The translations under genes were made by a program, and so were the position numbers. Below the pieces are notes generated by a model. It made no database searches. It was not told the origin of the DNA and worked only from the letters and a program-made list of their open reading frames with translations. A stretch of DNA of 64,000 bases from Gracilimonas mengyeensis (lineage in GTDB: Bacteria > Bacteroidota > Rhodothermia > Balneolales > Balneolaceae), in the NCBI RefSeq assembly GCF_900182705.1, contig NZ_FXTP01000010.1, positions 1-64,000 of the forward strand, given 5' to 3'. This document shows, piece after piece, positions 6,925-15,692 of this stretch (within the stretch, counting starts at the first letter, position 1; each line of letters opens with the position of its first letter).

Positions 6925-8689
6925 AATTAGAACTCTGGCTTATTTGATCTGCATCAAAAGTAATGATGAAGCGGGTCCAGTCATCGGTTACAACAGATAC
7001 GTCCCCATTAAAGCGCTCAGCCAGTACATGAATCAAGGTCATACCGAGTGAGTCACTTTCCTCTAAATTTAATTCAGCCGGTGCCACATTGCCCGTATTT
7101 TCGACTCTCAATTCCATTTTTTCTCCCTGTTGCTTGAAGGAGATATTGATTTTTCCTTTTTCAACATCTTTAAAACCGTGCTTGTAAGCATTGTTGATAA
7201 GCTCATTCAGTACAAGTCCAAATGGGATAGCCTGTCGAGTCTTCATTGAAAAAGGAGCAACATCAATGGTTACCTCAATATTCCGCTGATCGGAGGCGTA
7301 GGTTTGGGTTATTTCCTCGGTAAGTTCTGAGATATATACGTCCATGCTAATCTCAGATAGTGTGGTGGATTTATAGAGCTTTTCATGCACCTTTGCGATG
7401 GATTTTATTCTGGACTGGCTGGCTTCAAGCATATCCTGCACCTCTTTAGACATACCTTCTTTCTGAAGTTCCAGCATGCTTGAAATAATGGAAAGGTTAT
7501 TTTTTATGCGGTGATGGATTTCTTTCAGGAGTATCTCTTTTTCTTCCAGAGATTTTGTGATTTGTTCTTCCTGCTTTTTTCGGGTTGATATATCCCGTAC
7601 ACTGCCAACTATCGCTTCGGGATTACCGTCTGGGCCGTAAACGAGCAACCGCGCATTGCTGACCCATACCCAATTGCCCGAGCGATCCTTAAGCCGAAAT
7701 TCAACAGCCGGCATAAAGTTTTCGCTATCTGGTTGTTCATACCGTTCAACCACTTTTTCCATCTCTTCGCGGTCGTCAGGATGCATATTGTTGAAGATAA
7801 ACTCAACACCTTCTTTCTCAAGCTTCTCAGGTTCATAGCCCAGCATGGTTTTAAGGGCCGGGCTTACGTATTCATATTTCCTGGTTTTGAGATTCATTTT
7901 GTAAAGAACGTCGCGGGAATTATTGAGCATGTCTTTAAAGCGCTCCTCACTTTTGCGAAGTGATTCTGCCCAGGCTGAGGTGCTTTTTATAAACCGGCGT
8001 GTAAGCCAACCACCAATACTAATCAGGGTAAGTCCAAATATGATGGTACTCCATCTTAAAAAACGGTTTACACTTCGGGCCATATCCCCCATGGCAATCG
8101 AAAAAGACTCTTTTATTTGACTGATATCGGCATCAAGCTGTAAGAGTTGGTGTGCCCATAATTGCTTTTGGTTTTCGGAAACCGGGCCTGCCTGAAGTGT
8201 GGTATGAATGGAATCGGCAATCTGATTCAACTCAGATACTTTTTCGTCTCCTCTTTCCCAGAGATCAAGCGCTTGTTGAACAGAAGTAGTCCATCTGAAA
8301 CGGCGAAATAAGGAAATCATATGGGGAATATCATCTGGATGATTCTTGCCTTGCAATAAACCATTGTAGGTTTTTTGTGGATCGAAATCTTCCCTGATGA
8401 GTTCCTTACGGGCTTGTTGATCTCCAAGATTAATAAGAAGAAGTTCTTTATAGTACTCATAATGTTCCTCTTCCTGCGAAAAAATATAATTATTAAGATG
8501 AAGAACAGCTTCTTTTTGTGCCTTGGCCCAATAGCTTTCTGCAGTAATGATAGCACGTATCCCAGAGGTAGTGTTGATGGATACATTAACCAGCACGATC
8601 AAAGAAATGGCACAAATTATCCCGAAAAAAATAAGTGCATAAATCTTTCGATCAATATCCAGTCGATATTTACCGGCTTTTCCATCCAT
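6923..8689 (-). CDS. Membrane sensor histidine kinase with PAS domain (HisKA_2 type)
   Basis: The 588-residue kinase has a short cytoplasmic N-terminus, TM1 at about 15-37, a helical periplasmic sensor of roughly 170 residues and TM2 at about 213-233. A PAS/PAC domain covers about 246-372 (MHPDDREEM, then RSGNWVWVSNARL). The HisKA_2 dimerisation helix carries EIHHRIKNNLS (phospho-acceptor His392 or 393) and the ATPase domain has the N box NELINNAYKHGF (495-506). The HRIKNNL signature marks the HisKA_2/HWE-like group, which often signals to stand-alone receivers. No response regulator is encoded nearby, so the partner is unknown. The final G box is weak. Confidence 0.9.
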   Translation of the reverse strand: MDGKAGKYRLDIDRKIYALIFFGIICAISLIVLVNVSINTTSGIRAIITAESYWAKAQKEAVLHLNNYIFSQEEEHYEYYKELLLINLGDQQARKELIREDFDPQKTYNGLLQGKNHPDDIPHMISLFRRFRWTTSVQQALDLWERGDEKVSELNQIADSIHTTLQAGPVSENQKQLWAHQLLQLDADISQIKESFSIAMGDMARSVNRFLRWSTIIFGLTLISIGGWLTRRFIKSTSAWAESLRKSEERFKDMLNNSRDVLYKMNLKTRKYEYVSPALKTMLGYEPEKLEKEGVEFIFNNMHPDDREEMEKVVERYEQPDSENFMPAVEFRLKDRSGNWVWVSNARLLVYGPDGNPEAIVGSVRDISTRKKQEEQITKSLEEKEILLKEIHHRIKNNLSIISSMLELQKEGMSKEVQDMLEASQSRIKSIAKVHEKLYKSTTLSEISMDVYISELTEEITQTYASDQRNIEVTIDVAPFSMKTRQAIPFGLVLNELINNAYKHGFKDVEKGKINISFKQQGEKMELRVENTGNVAPAELNLEESDSLGMTLIHVLAERFNGDVSVVTDDWTRFIITFDADQISQSSN

Positions 8690-8820
8690 AATTTTTGCCT
8701 CAAATTGGAGATTATATTACATACTCCTAATATTGTCTTACTCTCTTTTTTAGACTCTCAATGGTTTATAGGCGAAGAACTCGGATCCCTCACCTATCGT
8801 TTCTCTGTCTCTAAACTGAT

Positions 8821-10491
8821 TTAGCGGGTTAGCTTTTTGTATTTGATACGATGTGGTTGATCATCCGTTATTCCAAGACGTTGCTTCTTGTTCTCTTCGT
8901 ATTCTTCAAAGTTACCCTCAAACCAATACACCTGGCTGTTGCCTTCAAAGGCCAGAATGTGAGTAGCAACACGGTCAAGAAACCACCTGTCGTGCGAAAT
9001 TACCACGGCACATCCGGCAAAGTTTAACAACGCTTCTTCAAGTGCGCGTAGTGTGTTTACATCCAGGTCATTGGTAGGCTCATCCAAAAGCAGTACGTTA
9101 GAGCCTTCTTTCAGCATCTTGGCCAGGTGAACACGGTTACGTTCTCCACCGGAAAGCTCCGTTACTTTTTTCTGCTGATCGCTGCCGCTGAAGTTAAAAC
9201 GAGCTACATACGCACGTGAATTTACTTCCCGGTTCCCGAGTTTGATGGTTTCATGTCCGCCAGAAATCTCTTCCCAAATGGTTTTGGAAGGATCAAGTGG
9301 CCGTTTTTGATCTACATAACCGAGGTCCACGGTATCACCGGTAATCAGTTTTCCGCTATCCGGTTCTTCCTCTCCGGTAATCATTTTAAATAAGGTGGTT
9401 TTACCGGCACCGTTAGGACCAATAATGCCAACAATACCGCCGGGAGGGAGGCGGAAGTTCATATCTTCAACCAGCAAGCGATCTCCGAATCCTTTTTTAA
9501 CATCTTCGGCTACAATAACTTTATCACCGAGGCGAGGACCTGCTGGGATGAAGATTTCCATATCTTCCCGGCGCTTTTCATTCTCTTCAGAAAGCAGCTC
9601 TTCGTATTTGTTGATACGTGCTTTGCTCTTGGCTCTTCGTCCTTTGGGATTTTGTTGAATCCACTCCAGCTCTTGCTTCAGCGTTTTTTGTCGTTTGGAT
9701 TCTTCTTTCTCTTCCTGTGCAAGTCGTTTTGATTTTTGATCTAACCAGGCACTGTAGTTGCCTTCAAAAGGAATACCTTCACCACGGTCAAGTTCCAGGA
9801 TCCAGCCGGCTACATTATCAAGGAAGTAGCGGTCATGGGTTACAGCGATAACGGTACCTTCGTAACGGGCAAGGTGTTGTTCCAGCCAGCCCACGGATTC
9901 GGCATCCAGGTGGTTGGTAGGCTCATCGAGGAGCAGTACATCGGGCTCTTTCAATAATAGACGACACAAGGCTACACGGCGGGCTTCACCACCAGATAAT
10001 ACTTCTACCGAAGTGTCACCGGGAGGACAGCGGAGGGCATCCATAGCCTGCTCCAGCTTGCTGTCGATATCCCATGCTTCCGTCTGGTCTATTTTTTCCT
10101 GAAGCTTCGACTGTTTTTCGATGAGTTTCTCAAAATCGGCATCGGGATCGGAAAAAGCCGCATTCACCGCTTCGTATTCATTCAGCAGGTCGATGGTTTC
10201 CTGTACGCCTTCCTGCACAATCTCTTTTACCGTTTTGGAAGGATCCAGTTTGGGCTCTTGAGGCAGGTAACCAAAGGTGATGCCTTTTTGTACGCTAATG
10301 TCGCCCTGGTATTCCTGATCTTCGCCCGCAATAATTCGGAGTAAGGTAGATTTACCGGCACCGTTCAGGCCCAGTACGCCAATCTTGGCTCCATAATAAA
10401 AGGAGAGATAAATGTCTTTAAGAACCGTTCGGTTAGGTTTATAAACTTTTGAAACCCCAACCATCGAAAAAATAATCTTTGTATCGCTCAA
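8821..10491 (-). CDS. ettA: Energy-dependent translational throttle protein EttA (ABC-F)
   Basis: This cytosolic ABC-F ATPase binds the ribosomal E site and couples translation to ATP/ADP ratio. The 556 residues match EttA (555 in E. coli). The first nucleotide-binding domain has Walker [10 protein letters not shown] (41-49), signature LSGGEARR and DEPTNHLD. A linker rich in charged residues ([20 protein letters not shown], the P-site tRNA interaction motif region) joins it to a second domain with [17 protein letters not shown] and DEPTNDLD. There are no membrane segments. It is transcribed toward the histidine kinase gene with a 131 bp gap and appears monocistronic. Confidence 0.96.
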   Translation of the reverse strand: MSDTKIIFSMVGVSKVYKPNRTVLKDIYLSFYYGAKIGVLGLNGAGKSTLLRIIAGEDQEYQGDISVQKGITFGYLPQEPKLDPSKTVKEIVQEGVQETIDLLNEYEAVNAAFSDPDADFEKLIEKQSKLQEKIDQTEAWDIDSKLEQAMDALRCPPGDTSVEVLSGGEARRVALCRLLLKEPDVLLLDEPTNHLDAESVGWLEQHLARYEGTVIAVTHDRYFLDNVAGWILELDRGEGIPFEGNYSAWLDQKSKRLAQEEKEESKRQKTLKQELEWIQQNPKGRRAKSKARINKYEELLSEENEKRREDMEIFIPAGPRLGDKVIVAEDVKKGFGDRLLVEDMNFRLPPGGIVGIIGPNGAGKTTLFKMITGEEEPDSGKLITGDTVDLGYVDQKRPLDPSKTIWEEISGGHETIKLGNREVNSRAYVARFNFSGSDQQKKVTELSGGERNRVHLAKMLKEGSNVLLLDEPTNDLDVNTLRALEEALLNFAGCAVVISHDRWFLDRVATHILAFEGNSQVYWFEGNFEEYEENKKQRLGITDDQPHRIKYKKLTR

Positions 10492-11172
10492 TGCACTGTA
10501 ATTTGATTAGACAAAAAGTTAAGTGGGCAAAGGTACGAAATTGCCGGTAATTTTACGTGATGTGAATATCGAATTTAATGTTGGAGCAGGGTTTTACCGG
10601 GGAAGGGATTATATCGTATAAGAGGGTAGTATTTTTTTGTTTTGGAACAAATAGCGTTCTCCTGTTCTTTTGAAGAAACGTTAAGCTTAGTCACAGCTTA
10701 GTTTTCCACCGCCCCATATCTTGTGTCTCTTTGGAGAGACCGGTTTGCAAGCAGCCACCGCGCTGCTAAAAACCAGAGAGGGTAGTGTGGCTATTTCGTG
10801 GTTTAAGGCGCTGTTCGTGCCCTTGGCTTCCCTCTCCCTCGCTTCATGAGCACGCTCATTTCGCATGCCCTCTCCAAAGAGGGACAATTTCCTGGCCTGA
10901 ATTAGTCTCACGAATCAAAATCACATTTATGACTTAGGATTGGAGCACATAATCCTCAAAATCTATACAATCCTGCAAAATCCCGGTTCAAAAAAAGAGA
11001 GTGCTTTAACCAACTGCGATGCAACAAGATACTCGCTTGGAAACGCCAAATCCTACTTTTAAACCCTTTAAAAGGATGTAAATCACATATTTTTATTTTC
11101 AAAATGGAATGAAAGTTATGGTTTTGTGTTTGTATTGGGTGACTATTTAATCATAAACAAACCCTATTCATC
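10492..11172. other. Intergenic region between ettA and the fasciclin gene
   Basis: These 681 bp hold no supported gene. The outer parts must carry the promoters of the divergent ettA (minus) and fasciclin (plus) genes. The middle holds a MITE-like inverted repeat (10722-10885). A short AATCC-type repeat (10958-10990, AATCCTGCAAAATCCCGGTTC) recurs in altered form at about 11928-11966 and 56622-56659. The 74-codon minus-strand frame at 10911-10687 coincides with the inverted repeat and is judged spurious. Confidence 0.7.
10722..10885. repeat. MITE-like inverted-repeat element, about 160 bp
   Basis: The ends TGTCTCTTTGGAGAG (from 10724) and CTCTCCAAAGAGGGACA (to 10885) are near-perfect inverted repeats. 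Inside are shorter palindromes such as GAGCACGCTC (10848-10857). There is no open transposase frame. It resembles non-autonomous elements or palindromic intergenic repeats. Only one full copy is in this window. Confidence 0.55.
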
Positions 11173-11712
11173 ATGAGAACACTTAAAAAAATTACCGGAG
11201 TTTTTGCCTTAATGGCATTTCTTCTATCGACCAATTTACAAGCGCAAGACAGCGATATCGTAGAACTCGCTGTAGAAACTGAAGAACTTTCAACCTTGGT
11301 TACTGCCGTACAGGAAGCCGGGTTGGTTGAGACGCTACAGAGCGACGGTCCGTTCACCGTGTTTGCTCCTACCAATGAAGCTTTCGCAGCTCTTCCGGAA
11401 GGAACGCTGGAAATGTTGCTGAAGCCTGAAAACAAAGACAAACTGACTGCAGTGCTTACCTATCACGTAGTGCCTGCCAAAGTAATGTCTGGTGATTTAA
11501 AAGATGGAATGATGGCTGAAACCGTACAAGGAAGTAAAGCTACCATCAAGCTGAAAGATGGAATGGCATGGGTTGACGGTGCCAAAGTAGCTATGGCTGA
11601 TGTCAATGCTTCAAATGGAGTGGTACATGTGATTGACAAAGTGATTTTGCCCCCAAGCATTGAAAAAGCATTAGCTTCTTCTGACGAAGAAAAGAAAGAC
11701 AAGAGCTGGTAG
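11173..11712 (+). CDS. Secreted fasciclin (FAS1) domain protein
   Basis: A signal peptide (Met1 to about Ala24, ending NLQAQ) exports a protein of about 155 residues that is one FAS1 domain. The H1 and H2 boxes of the family are visible: [19 protein letters not shown], then [15 protein letters not shown] and the closing [14 protein letters not shown]. The C-terminal tail is charged ([11 protein letters not shown]). Single-domain FAS1 proteins are commonly periplasmic or cell-surface adhesion modules; the ligand is unknown. The gene is monocistronic and ends in a clear intrinsic terminator. Confidence 0.92.
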   Translation: MRTLKKITGVFALMAFLLSTNLQAQDSDIVELAVETEELSTLVTAVQEAGLVETLQSDGPFTVFAPTNEAFAALPEGTLEMLLKPENKDKLTAVLTYHVVPAKVMSGDLKDGMMAETVQGSKATIKLKDGMAWVDGAKVAMADVNASNGVVHVIDKVILPPSIEKALASSDEEKKDKSW

Positions 11713-11736
11713 TCATAGATCCAGACAGGACCATCC

Positions 11737-11769
11737 AAGCCGGAGTCATTGTGACTTCGGCTTTTTTTA
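11737..11769 (+). terminator. Intrinsic terminator of the fasciclin gene
   Basis: AAGCCGGAGTCA and TGACTTCGGCTT form a 12-pair stem (one G-U) around a TTG loop, followed directly by a run of T. It starts 24 bp after the fasciclin stop codon. Confidence 0.9.
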
Positions 11770-11807
11770 TTGGTCCCAGCCGAGGGTTAAAAACCCTGCA
11801 CTTTTTG

Positions 11808-11838
11808 ACTCGCTCCCAAGCTCCTGCTTGGAGGCGTC
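11808..11838. repeat. Dispersed repeat R4 (CCAAGCTCC palindrome)
   Basis: ACTCGCTCCCAAGCTCCTGC then TTGGAGGCG is a short palindrome built on CCAAGCTCCTGCTTGG. Related copies are at 13532-13553 (partial), 25785-25838 and 50911-50938, all outside genes. Confidence 0.65.
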
Positions 11839-11991
11839 AATGTGAAGCTTCAGTAAAGAAAAGCATGTTAAAGCTCCGTCAATACGAATCTGGATTTTCA
11901 GGAATTTCACTGGACGAACAAGATTAAAAATCCTGGTAATCCACTAATCCTTTAAATCATGGTTCAAAATGAATAAGCAGAAATAGGCTCT

Positions 11992-13257
11992 CTAAATCAA
12001 AAACCTAAACAAGTGCGGCTGGTTATTCACATACTCATAATTAATTTTCGCCCTTTCCATACGCTCCAATAATGGCTCAAAATCATCCTTATCCTTGATT
12101 TCAATACCGATGAGGGCCGGTCCTTGTTCGCGACTGGTTTTCTTGGAATATTCGAAATGGGCAATGTCATCATCAGGGCCTAATACCTTGTTTAAAAACT
12201 CGCGCAAAGCTCCGGCACGCTGTGGGAAATCCACAATGAAATAGTGTTTCAGTCCTTCGTACAACATGGACCGCTCTTTAATTTCCGCCGTTCGGGTGAT
12301 ATCGTTATTGCTGCCACTTACCACGCACACTACGTTTTTGACTGCCAGCTCATCCTTTAGAAAGTCCAAAGCCGCTACAGAAAGAGCTCCGGCAGGTTCG
12401 GCTACAATGGCTTGCTCGTTATAAAGCTGTAAGATGGTACTGCAGACTTTGCCTTCGGGCACGGTTACGACTTTCTCCAATACTTCCTGGCAAATCTTAA
12501 AGGTATGGTCGCCCACGCGTTTTACAGAAGCTCCATCTACAAATTTGTCGATTTTTTCAAGGGATACGATTTTGCCGGCTTCCAGAGATTTCTGCATAGC
12601 TGGTGCTCCGGCAGGTTCCACCCCGATAATTTTGGTATTAGGGGAGAGCACACTAAAATACGAACCGATACCTGAGGAAAGTCCGCCGCCGCCAACGGGT
12701 ACAATGATATAGTCGATGGGTTCTTCGGTATCTTCCAAAATCTCCTTGCCTACGGTACCCTGACCTTCAATAATTTTGGGATCATCAAAAGGGGGGATGA
12801 AAGCGGCCTCTTGTTCTTTACAGAACTTCATGGCTTCCTCAAAGGAATCGTCAAAAGTGTCGCCGATGAGCTTTACATCCACAAACTCTTTCCCGAACAT
12901 TTTCACCTGTTTAACTTTTTGCTCAGGCGTGGGTACCGGCATAAAAATGGTGCCTTTGATTTGCTTTTTGGCACAGGCAAAAGCAACTCCCTGGGCGTGA
13001 TTTCCCGCACTGGCGCATACAATACCATGCTGTAATTCCTCATCCGAAAGACTTTCAATTTTATGATAGGCTCCACGAATTTTGTAGGAGCGAACTACCT
13101 GTAAATCTTCTCTTTTCAGCCAGATGTTGGCTCCGGTCTGTTCGGAAAGCTGGTGGTTGTACATCAGGGGCGTACGTACGGCTACATCTTTAAGCACATG
13201 GGCTGCTTCCTGTATGTTTTGAACCGATACGGTGTTAGATGTTGTTGCCTCGGGCAT
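11992..13257 (-). CDS. ilvA: Threonine ammonia-lyase (threonine deaminase), biosynthetic
   Basis: It converts threonine to 2-oxobutyrate, the first committed step to isoleucine, in the cytosol. The PLP-binding Lys59 is in VRSYKIRGAY. The phosphate-binding glycine loop is VPVGGGGLSSG, and CASAGNHAQG is the substrate-side loop. About 80 C-terminal residues (YFIVDFPQRAGALREFLN onward) form one ACT-like regulatory domain, so feedback control by isoleucine and valine is expected. At 421 residues it is the shorter Bacillus-like form, not the two-ACT E. coli form. It lies downstream of ilvC, but a terminator and about 590 bp of repeats separate them, so it probably has its own promoter. Confidence 0.95.
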   Translation of the reverse strand: MPEATTSNTVSVQNIQEAAHVLKDVAVRTPLMYNHQLSEQTGANIWLKREDLQVVRSYKIRGAYHKIESLSDEELQHGIVCASAGNHAQGVAFACAKKQIKGTIFMPVPTPEQKVKQVKMFGKEFVDVKLIGDTFDDSFEEAMKFCKEQEAAFIPPFDDPKIIEGQGTVGKEILEDTEEPIDYIIVPVGGGGLSSGIGSYFSVLSPNTKIIGVEPAGAPAMQKSLEAGKIVSLEKIDKFVDGASVKRVGDHTFKICQEVLEKVVTVPEGKVCSTILQLYNEQAIVAEPAGALSVAALDFLKDELAVKNVVCVVSGSNNDITRTAEIKERSMLYEGLKHYFIVDFPQRAGALREFLNKVLGPDDDIAHFEYSKKTSREQGPALIGIEIKDKDDFEPLLERMERAKINYEYVNNQPHLFRFLI

Positions 13258-13353
13258 TTTTTGATTGATGATTTATTATTTTTTATTGATGAATGGCTTG
13301 AGTTTAAAAAACAAGCGTTACATACTGCTTTAGTGTTAACCAAGGCCGTGAAT

Positions 13354-13404
13354 AGTCTCTCCTTGAGGAGAGTACGGCTTTAGCCGGGAGAGGTGTTGGG
13401 GCCA
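13354..13404 (+). repeat. Dispersed repeat R2, copy 1
   Basis: The core is AGTCTCTCCTTGAGGAGAGT then ACGGCTTTAGCCGGGAGAGG and TGTTGG. It contains two small palindromes, CTCTCCTTGAGGAGAG and GGCTTTAGCC. Near-identical copies are at 53262-53312 and 59638-59688. Confidence 0.85.
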
Positions 13405-13447
13405 GGGAGTAATTGCTTGTTTTAGGTAATGTACTCCTTGGCCACTT

Positions 13448-13507
13448 ACACCCTCCGCACATTTTGGCGAGCCAAAATGATGGCACCTCCCTCAAGGGAG
13501 GATTTTA
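13448..13507 (+). repeat. Dispersed repeat R3, copy 1
   Basis: It begins ACACCCTCCGC, has a central hairpin (ATTTTGGC / GCCAAAAT) and ends GGCACCTCCCTCAAGGGAGG. Copies with different central hairpins are at 53139-53200 (same strand) and 29855-29935 (opposite strand). Confidence 0.8.
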
Positions 13508-13641
13508 TTTTTTGCCAGTTCCAATTTTTTGACTTGCTCTCAAGCTCCTGCTTCAGTAAAAGTATTATTTCTTGTTCCGCTGCTCTGCTGCGGAATGCCT
13601 GCCGGAACCTCTGGTTCCAATAGTTTAAATAGAGGCCTTTG

Positions 13642-13712
13642 CACCATTTACCCACCCCTTTATCCCCGCCAAGCGAGGAAACTAAATGTAAAAACTGAGA
13701 GGTGGATAATGA
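13642..13712 (+). repeat. Dispersed repeat C, copy 1
   Basis: CATTTACCCACCCCTTTATC leads a 70 bp unit ending in GAGAGGTGGATAATG. The second copy is at 15035-15115, inside the ilv cluster between ilvC and ilvN. Confidence 0.65.
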
Positions 13713-13812
13713 CTAATTATTGTTTATAAAATCCATGCAGGCCTGTTTCAAGCGTCCCGCTTGGAACAAAGAACAAGGATCAGTAATACTTAGCCAGTCA
13801 AAGTTGGCTAAA

Positions 13813-13843
13813 CCAAAAAAAAGGCGGACAAATCTGTCCGCCC
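13813..13843 (-). terminator. Intrinsic terminator of the ilvDBNC transcript
   Basis: GGCGGACA and TGTCCGCC (13823-13842) make a perfect 8-pair GC-rich stem with an AATC loop. The A run at 13813-13822 is a U tract on the minus strand. It follows the ilvC stop by about 8 bp. Confidence 0.92.
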
Positions 13844-13850
13844 TACATGG

Positions 13851-14921
13851 TTATTCAGCTGCTTCTTCTTCGACGGGGGTATTTTCCGGGCGTAGTTGTC
13901 GCACGGTAGACCCGGCTTTCCACATTTCGGATTCGCGGAGTTCAGCCAGTTCTTCTTCCAGCTTCTCGCGATAATCTTCCTTCGAGTTGGAGTCGATAGA
14001 ACGCTGGGCCTCGCGACCTGCAGCCACTTCTTCATAAAGGTTTTCAAACACGGGCTTGGTGGCATCACGGAACTTCTTCCACCAGTCAAGAGCACCGCGC
14101 TGGGCGGTAGTGGAGCAGTTTGCGTACATCCAGTCCATGCCGTTTTCAGCTACCAGCGGCATCAGCGATTGCGTGAGTTCTTCCACCGTTTCGTTGAAAG
14201 CTTCAGAAGGAGAGTGGCCATTGGCACGGAGTACATCATACTGCGCCGCAAAAATACCTTGAATGGCGCCCATCAGGGTTCCGCGTTCACCCGTTAAATC
14301 ACTGTACACTTCGTCTTTAAATGTAGTTTCAAACAGGTAACCTGAGCCTACGCCAATACCAAGTGCGGTAACGCGTTCTTTGGCTCGGCCGGTAGCATCC
14401 TGGAAAATAGCGTAACTGGAGTTCAGTCCGCGTCCTTCCAGAAACATTCTGCGCAAAGATGTACCGGAACCTTTAGGAGCAACCAGGATTACATCCACAT
14501 CGTCAGGAGGGATGATACCCGTGCGGTCTTTATAGGTAATGCCAAAACCGTGAGAGAAATAAAGGGCATCGCCGGGATTGAGTGCACCTTTTACGGTATC
14601 CCAAACAGCAATTTGGCCTGCGTCGGAGAGCAGGTACTGCACGATGGTTCCTTTCTGAGCGGCTTCCTCAATTTCAAAAAGATTTTCGCCGGGTACCCAG
14701 CCGTCTTCCACGGCTTTGTCCCATGTGCTGGAGTTTTTGCGCTGCCCTACAATTACATTAAAGCCATTGTCTTTCAGGTTCAGTGCTTGTCCCGGTCCCT
14801 GAACTCCATAGCCCAATACCGCAATGGTTTCATCTTTTAGGGTTTCTCGTGCTTTGTCGAGCGGAAATTCTTCCCGCGTTACTACTTCTTCTTCGACTCC
14901 GCCAAAATTTAGTGTTGCCAT
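13851..14921 (-). CDS. ilvC: Ketol-acid reductoisomerase
   Basis: It isomerises and reduces acetolactate or acetohydroxybutyrate to the dihydroxy acids of valine and isoleucine synthesis, using NADPH and Mg2+. The Rossmann loop is GYGVQGPGQ (37-45), with VGQRKNSSTW as the cofactor-specificity loop. Metal-site acidic residues lie in VYSDLTGERGTLMGAI and later NETVEELTQ. The first block NFGGVEEEVVTREEFPL and the VQGPGQ variant place it with the fungal/Bacteroidota-like class rather than the E. coli type. The 356 residues fit that class. It is the last gene of ilvDBNC and is followed by a strong terminator. Confidence 0.95.
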   Translation of the reverse strand: MATLNFGGVEEEVVTREEFPLDKARETLKDETIAVLGYGVQGPGQALNLKDNGFNVIVGQRKNSSTWDKAVEDGWVPGENLFEIEEAAQKGTIVQYLLSDAGQIAVWDTVKGALNPGDALYFSHGFGITYKDRTGIIPPDDVDVILVAPKGSGTSLRRMFLEGRGLNSSYAIFQDATGRAKERVTALGIGVGSGYLFETTFKDEVYSDLTGERGTLMGAIQGIFAAQYDVLRANGHSPSEAFNETVEELTQSLMPLVAENGMDWMYANCSTTAQRGALDWWKKFRDATKPVFENLYEEVAAGREAQRSIDSNSKEDYREKLEEELAELRESEMWKAGSTVRQLRPENTPVEEEAAE

Positions 14922-14965
14922 GATATGTTAGTTGTTTGTTTTATGAGTGATTTAATATTCGTTGA

Positions 14966-14993
14966 TCGCTCCGACGCAAAGCGTTTGGTGCGA
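14966..14993. repeat. Dispersed repeat R4b (CGCTCC..GCGTTTG palindrome)
   Basis: TCGCTCCGACGCAAAGCGTT then TGGTGCGA is a palindromic unit about 45 bp upstream of ilvC. Variants in the opposite orientation are at 22475-22504 and 32147-32176. Confidence 0.55.
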
Positions 14994-15034
14994 GTAGTAA
15001 TGTGAAATAGGTGTTTTGTTGATAATTTAAACGA

Positions 15035-15115
15035 TGGTGACATTTACCCACCCCTTAATCCCCCGACAAGCCTGCCGGGGGAAACTCATTAAGGATAATA
15101 GTGGGAGAGTTCACC
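15035..15115 (+). repeat. Dispersed repeat C, copy 2
   Basis: It shares ACATTTACCCACCCCTTAAT with the copy at 13642. It contains the hairpin CCCCCG..CGGGGG, and its outer ends GGTGA and TCACC are inverted repeats. It lies inside the ilv operon between ilvN and ilvC. Confidence 0.65.
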
Positions 15116-15142
15116 AATCTAAGTTTTTCAAAAGCATGATAA

Positions 15143-15688
15143 TCAGGCTTCAGCTTCGGCTAAGAGCTTTTCAACATCCTTACCGATACCGTCTCGCTGC
15201 CGTGATACGGCAATGCGTCCGGAGCGTACAAATTCGTTGATGCCATACGGTTTCAATTCATCGAAAAGAGCCTTGGTTTCTCTGCGGAAACCTGATTTCT
15301 CGATCACTACAAAATGCTCTTCAATGGTTAGGAAACGGGCGTTGTGCTCTCGTACAATCCGCTCTATTTCCAGGCCATTGGTTAATGATTTGGTAGAAAT
15401 CTTATACAAAGCCAATTCCTGCTGAACCACTTCCTTCTTGGTATAGTAGTCCGCTTTCAGTACCTCCACCTGCTTCTCGATTTGTTTCACCACTTTGATA
15501 ACCTGATCAAGCGTTTCCGTTACCGCGATGGTAAACCGGTGGATGCCTTCGGTCTCGCTTTCAGAGGTAGTGAGGCTTTCGATGTTTATTTTCCGCTTAG
15601 TGAAAATGATGGTGATCCTGTGTAAAAGACCCACATGATTTTCAGTATAGGCGGTTATCGTAAATTCTTGTTTGTCTGATGTATTCAT
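15143..15688 (-). CDS. ilvN: Acetolactate synthase small (regulatory) subunit
   Basis: This regulatory partner of IlvB binds valine and other branched-chain amino acids. The N-terminal ACT domain begins FTITAYTENHVGLLHRITII, followed by the long C-terminal domain of large-type small subunits. I start at the ATG at 15688-15686: GGAGTGATCTT stands immediately upstream as a Shine-Dalgarno, and the ACT domain begins eight residues later. An upstream in-frame start would add 20 residues that overlap ilvB. The chosen start is 4 bp after the ilvB stop, so translation is probably coupled. Product 181 residues. It is the third gene of ilvDBNC. Confidence 0.94.
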   Translation of the reverse strand: MNTSDKQEFTITAYTENHVGLLHRITIIFTKRKINIESLTTSESETEGIHRFTIAVTETLDQVIKVVKQIEKQVEVLKADYYTKKEVVQQELALYKISTKSLTNGLEIERIVREHNARFLTIEEHFVVIEKSGFRRETKALFDELKPYGINEFVRSGRIAVSRQRDGIGKDVEKLLAEAEA

Positions 15689-15692
15689 AAGA

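Larger units (their letters stand above)
13258..13850. other. Repeat-filled gap between ilvC and ilvA
   Basis: These 593 bp carry no supported gene. They hold an R2 copy (13354-13404), an R3 copy (13448-13507), a partial R4 (13532-13553), a repeat C copy (13642-13712) and the ilvC terminator (13813-13843). The ilvA promoter should lie at the ilvA-proximal end, in the AT-rich stretch 13258-13320. Several short frames on both strands here are shadows of the repeats. Confidence 0.7.

Noticed and set aside
10687-10911. 74-codon minus-strand frame (about MRLIQARKLSLFGEGM)
   Set aside because: It lies wholly on the MITE-like inverted repeat, has no known family features and no convincing start context.
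13304-13655. Several overlapping short frames such as a 69-codon minus frame and a 64-codon plus frame
   Set aside because: They are translations of the R2, R3 and R4 repeats; the R2 repeat gives the recurring peptide PLPAKAVLSSRRD-like shadow, also seen near 59640.
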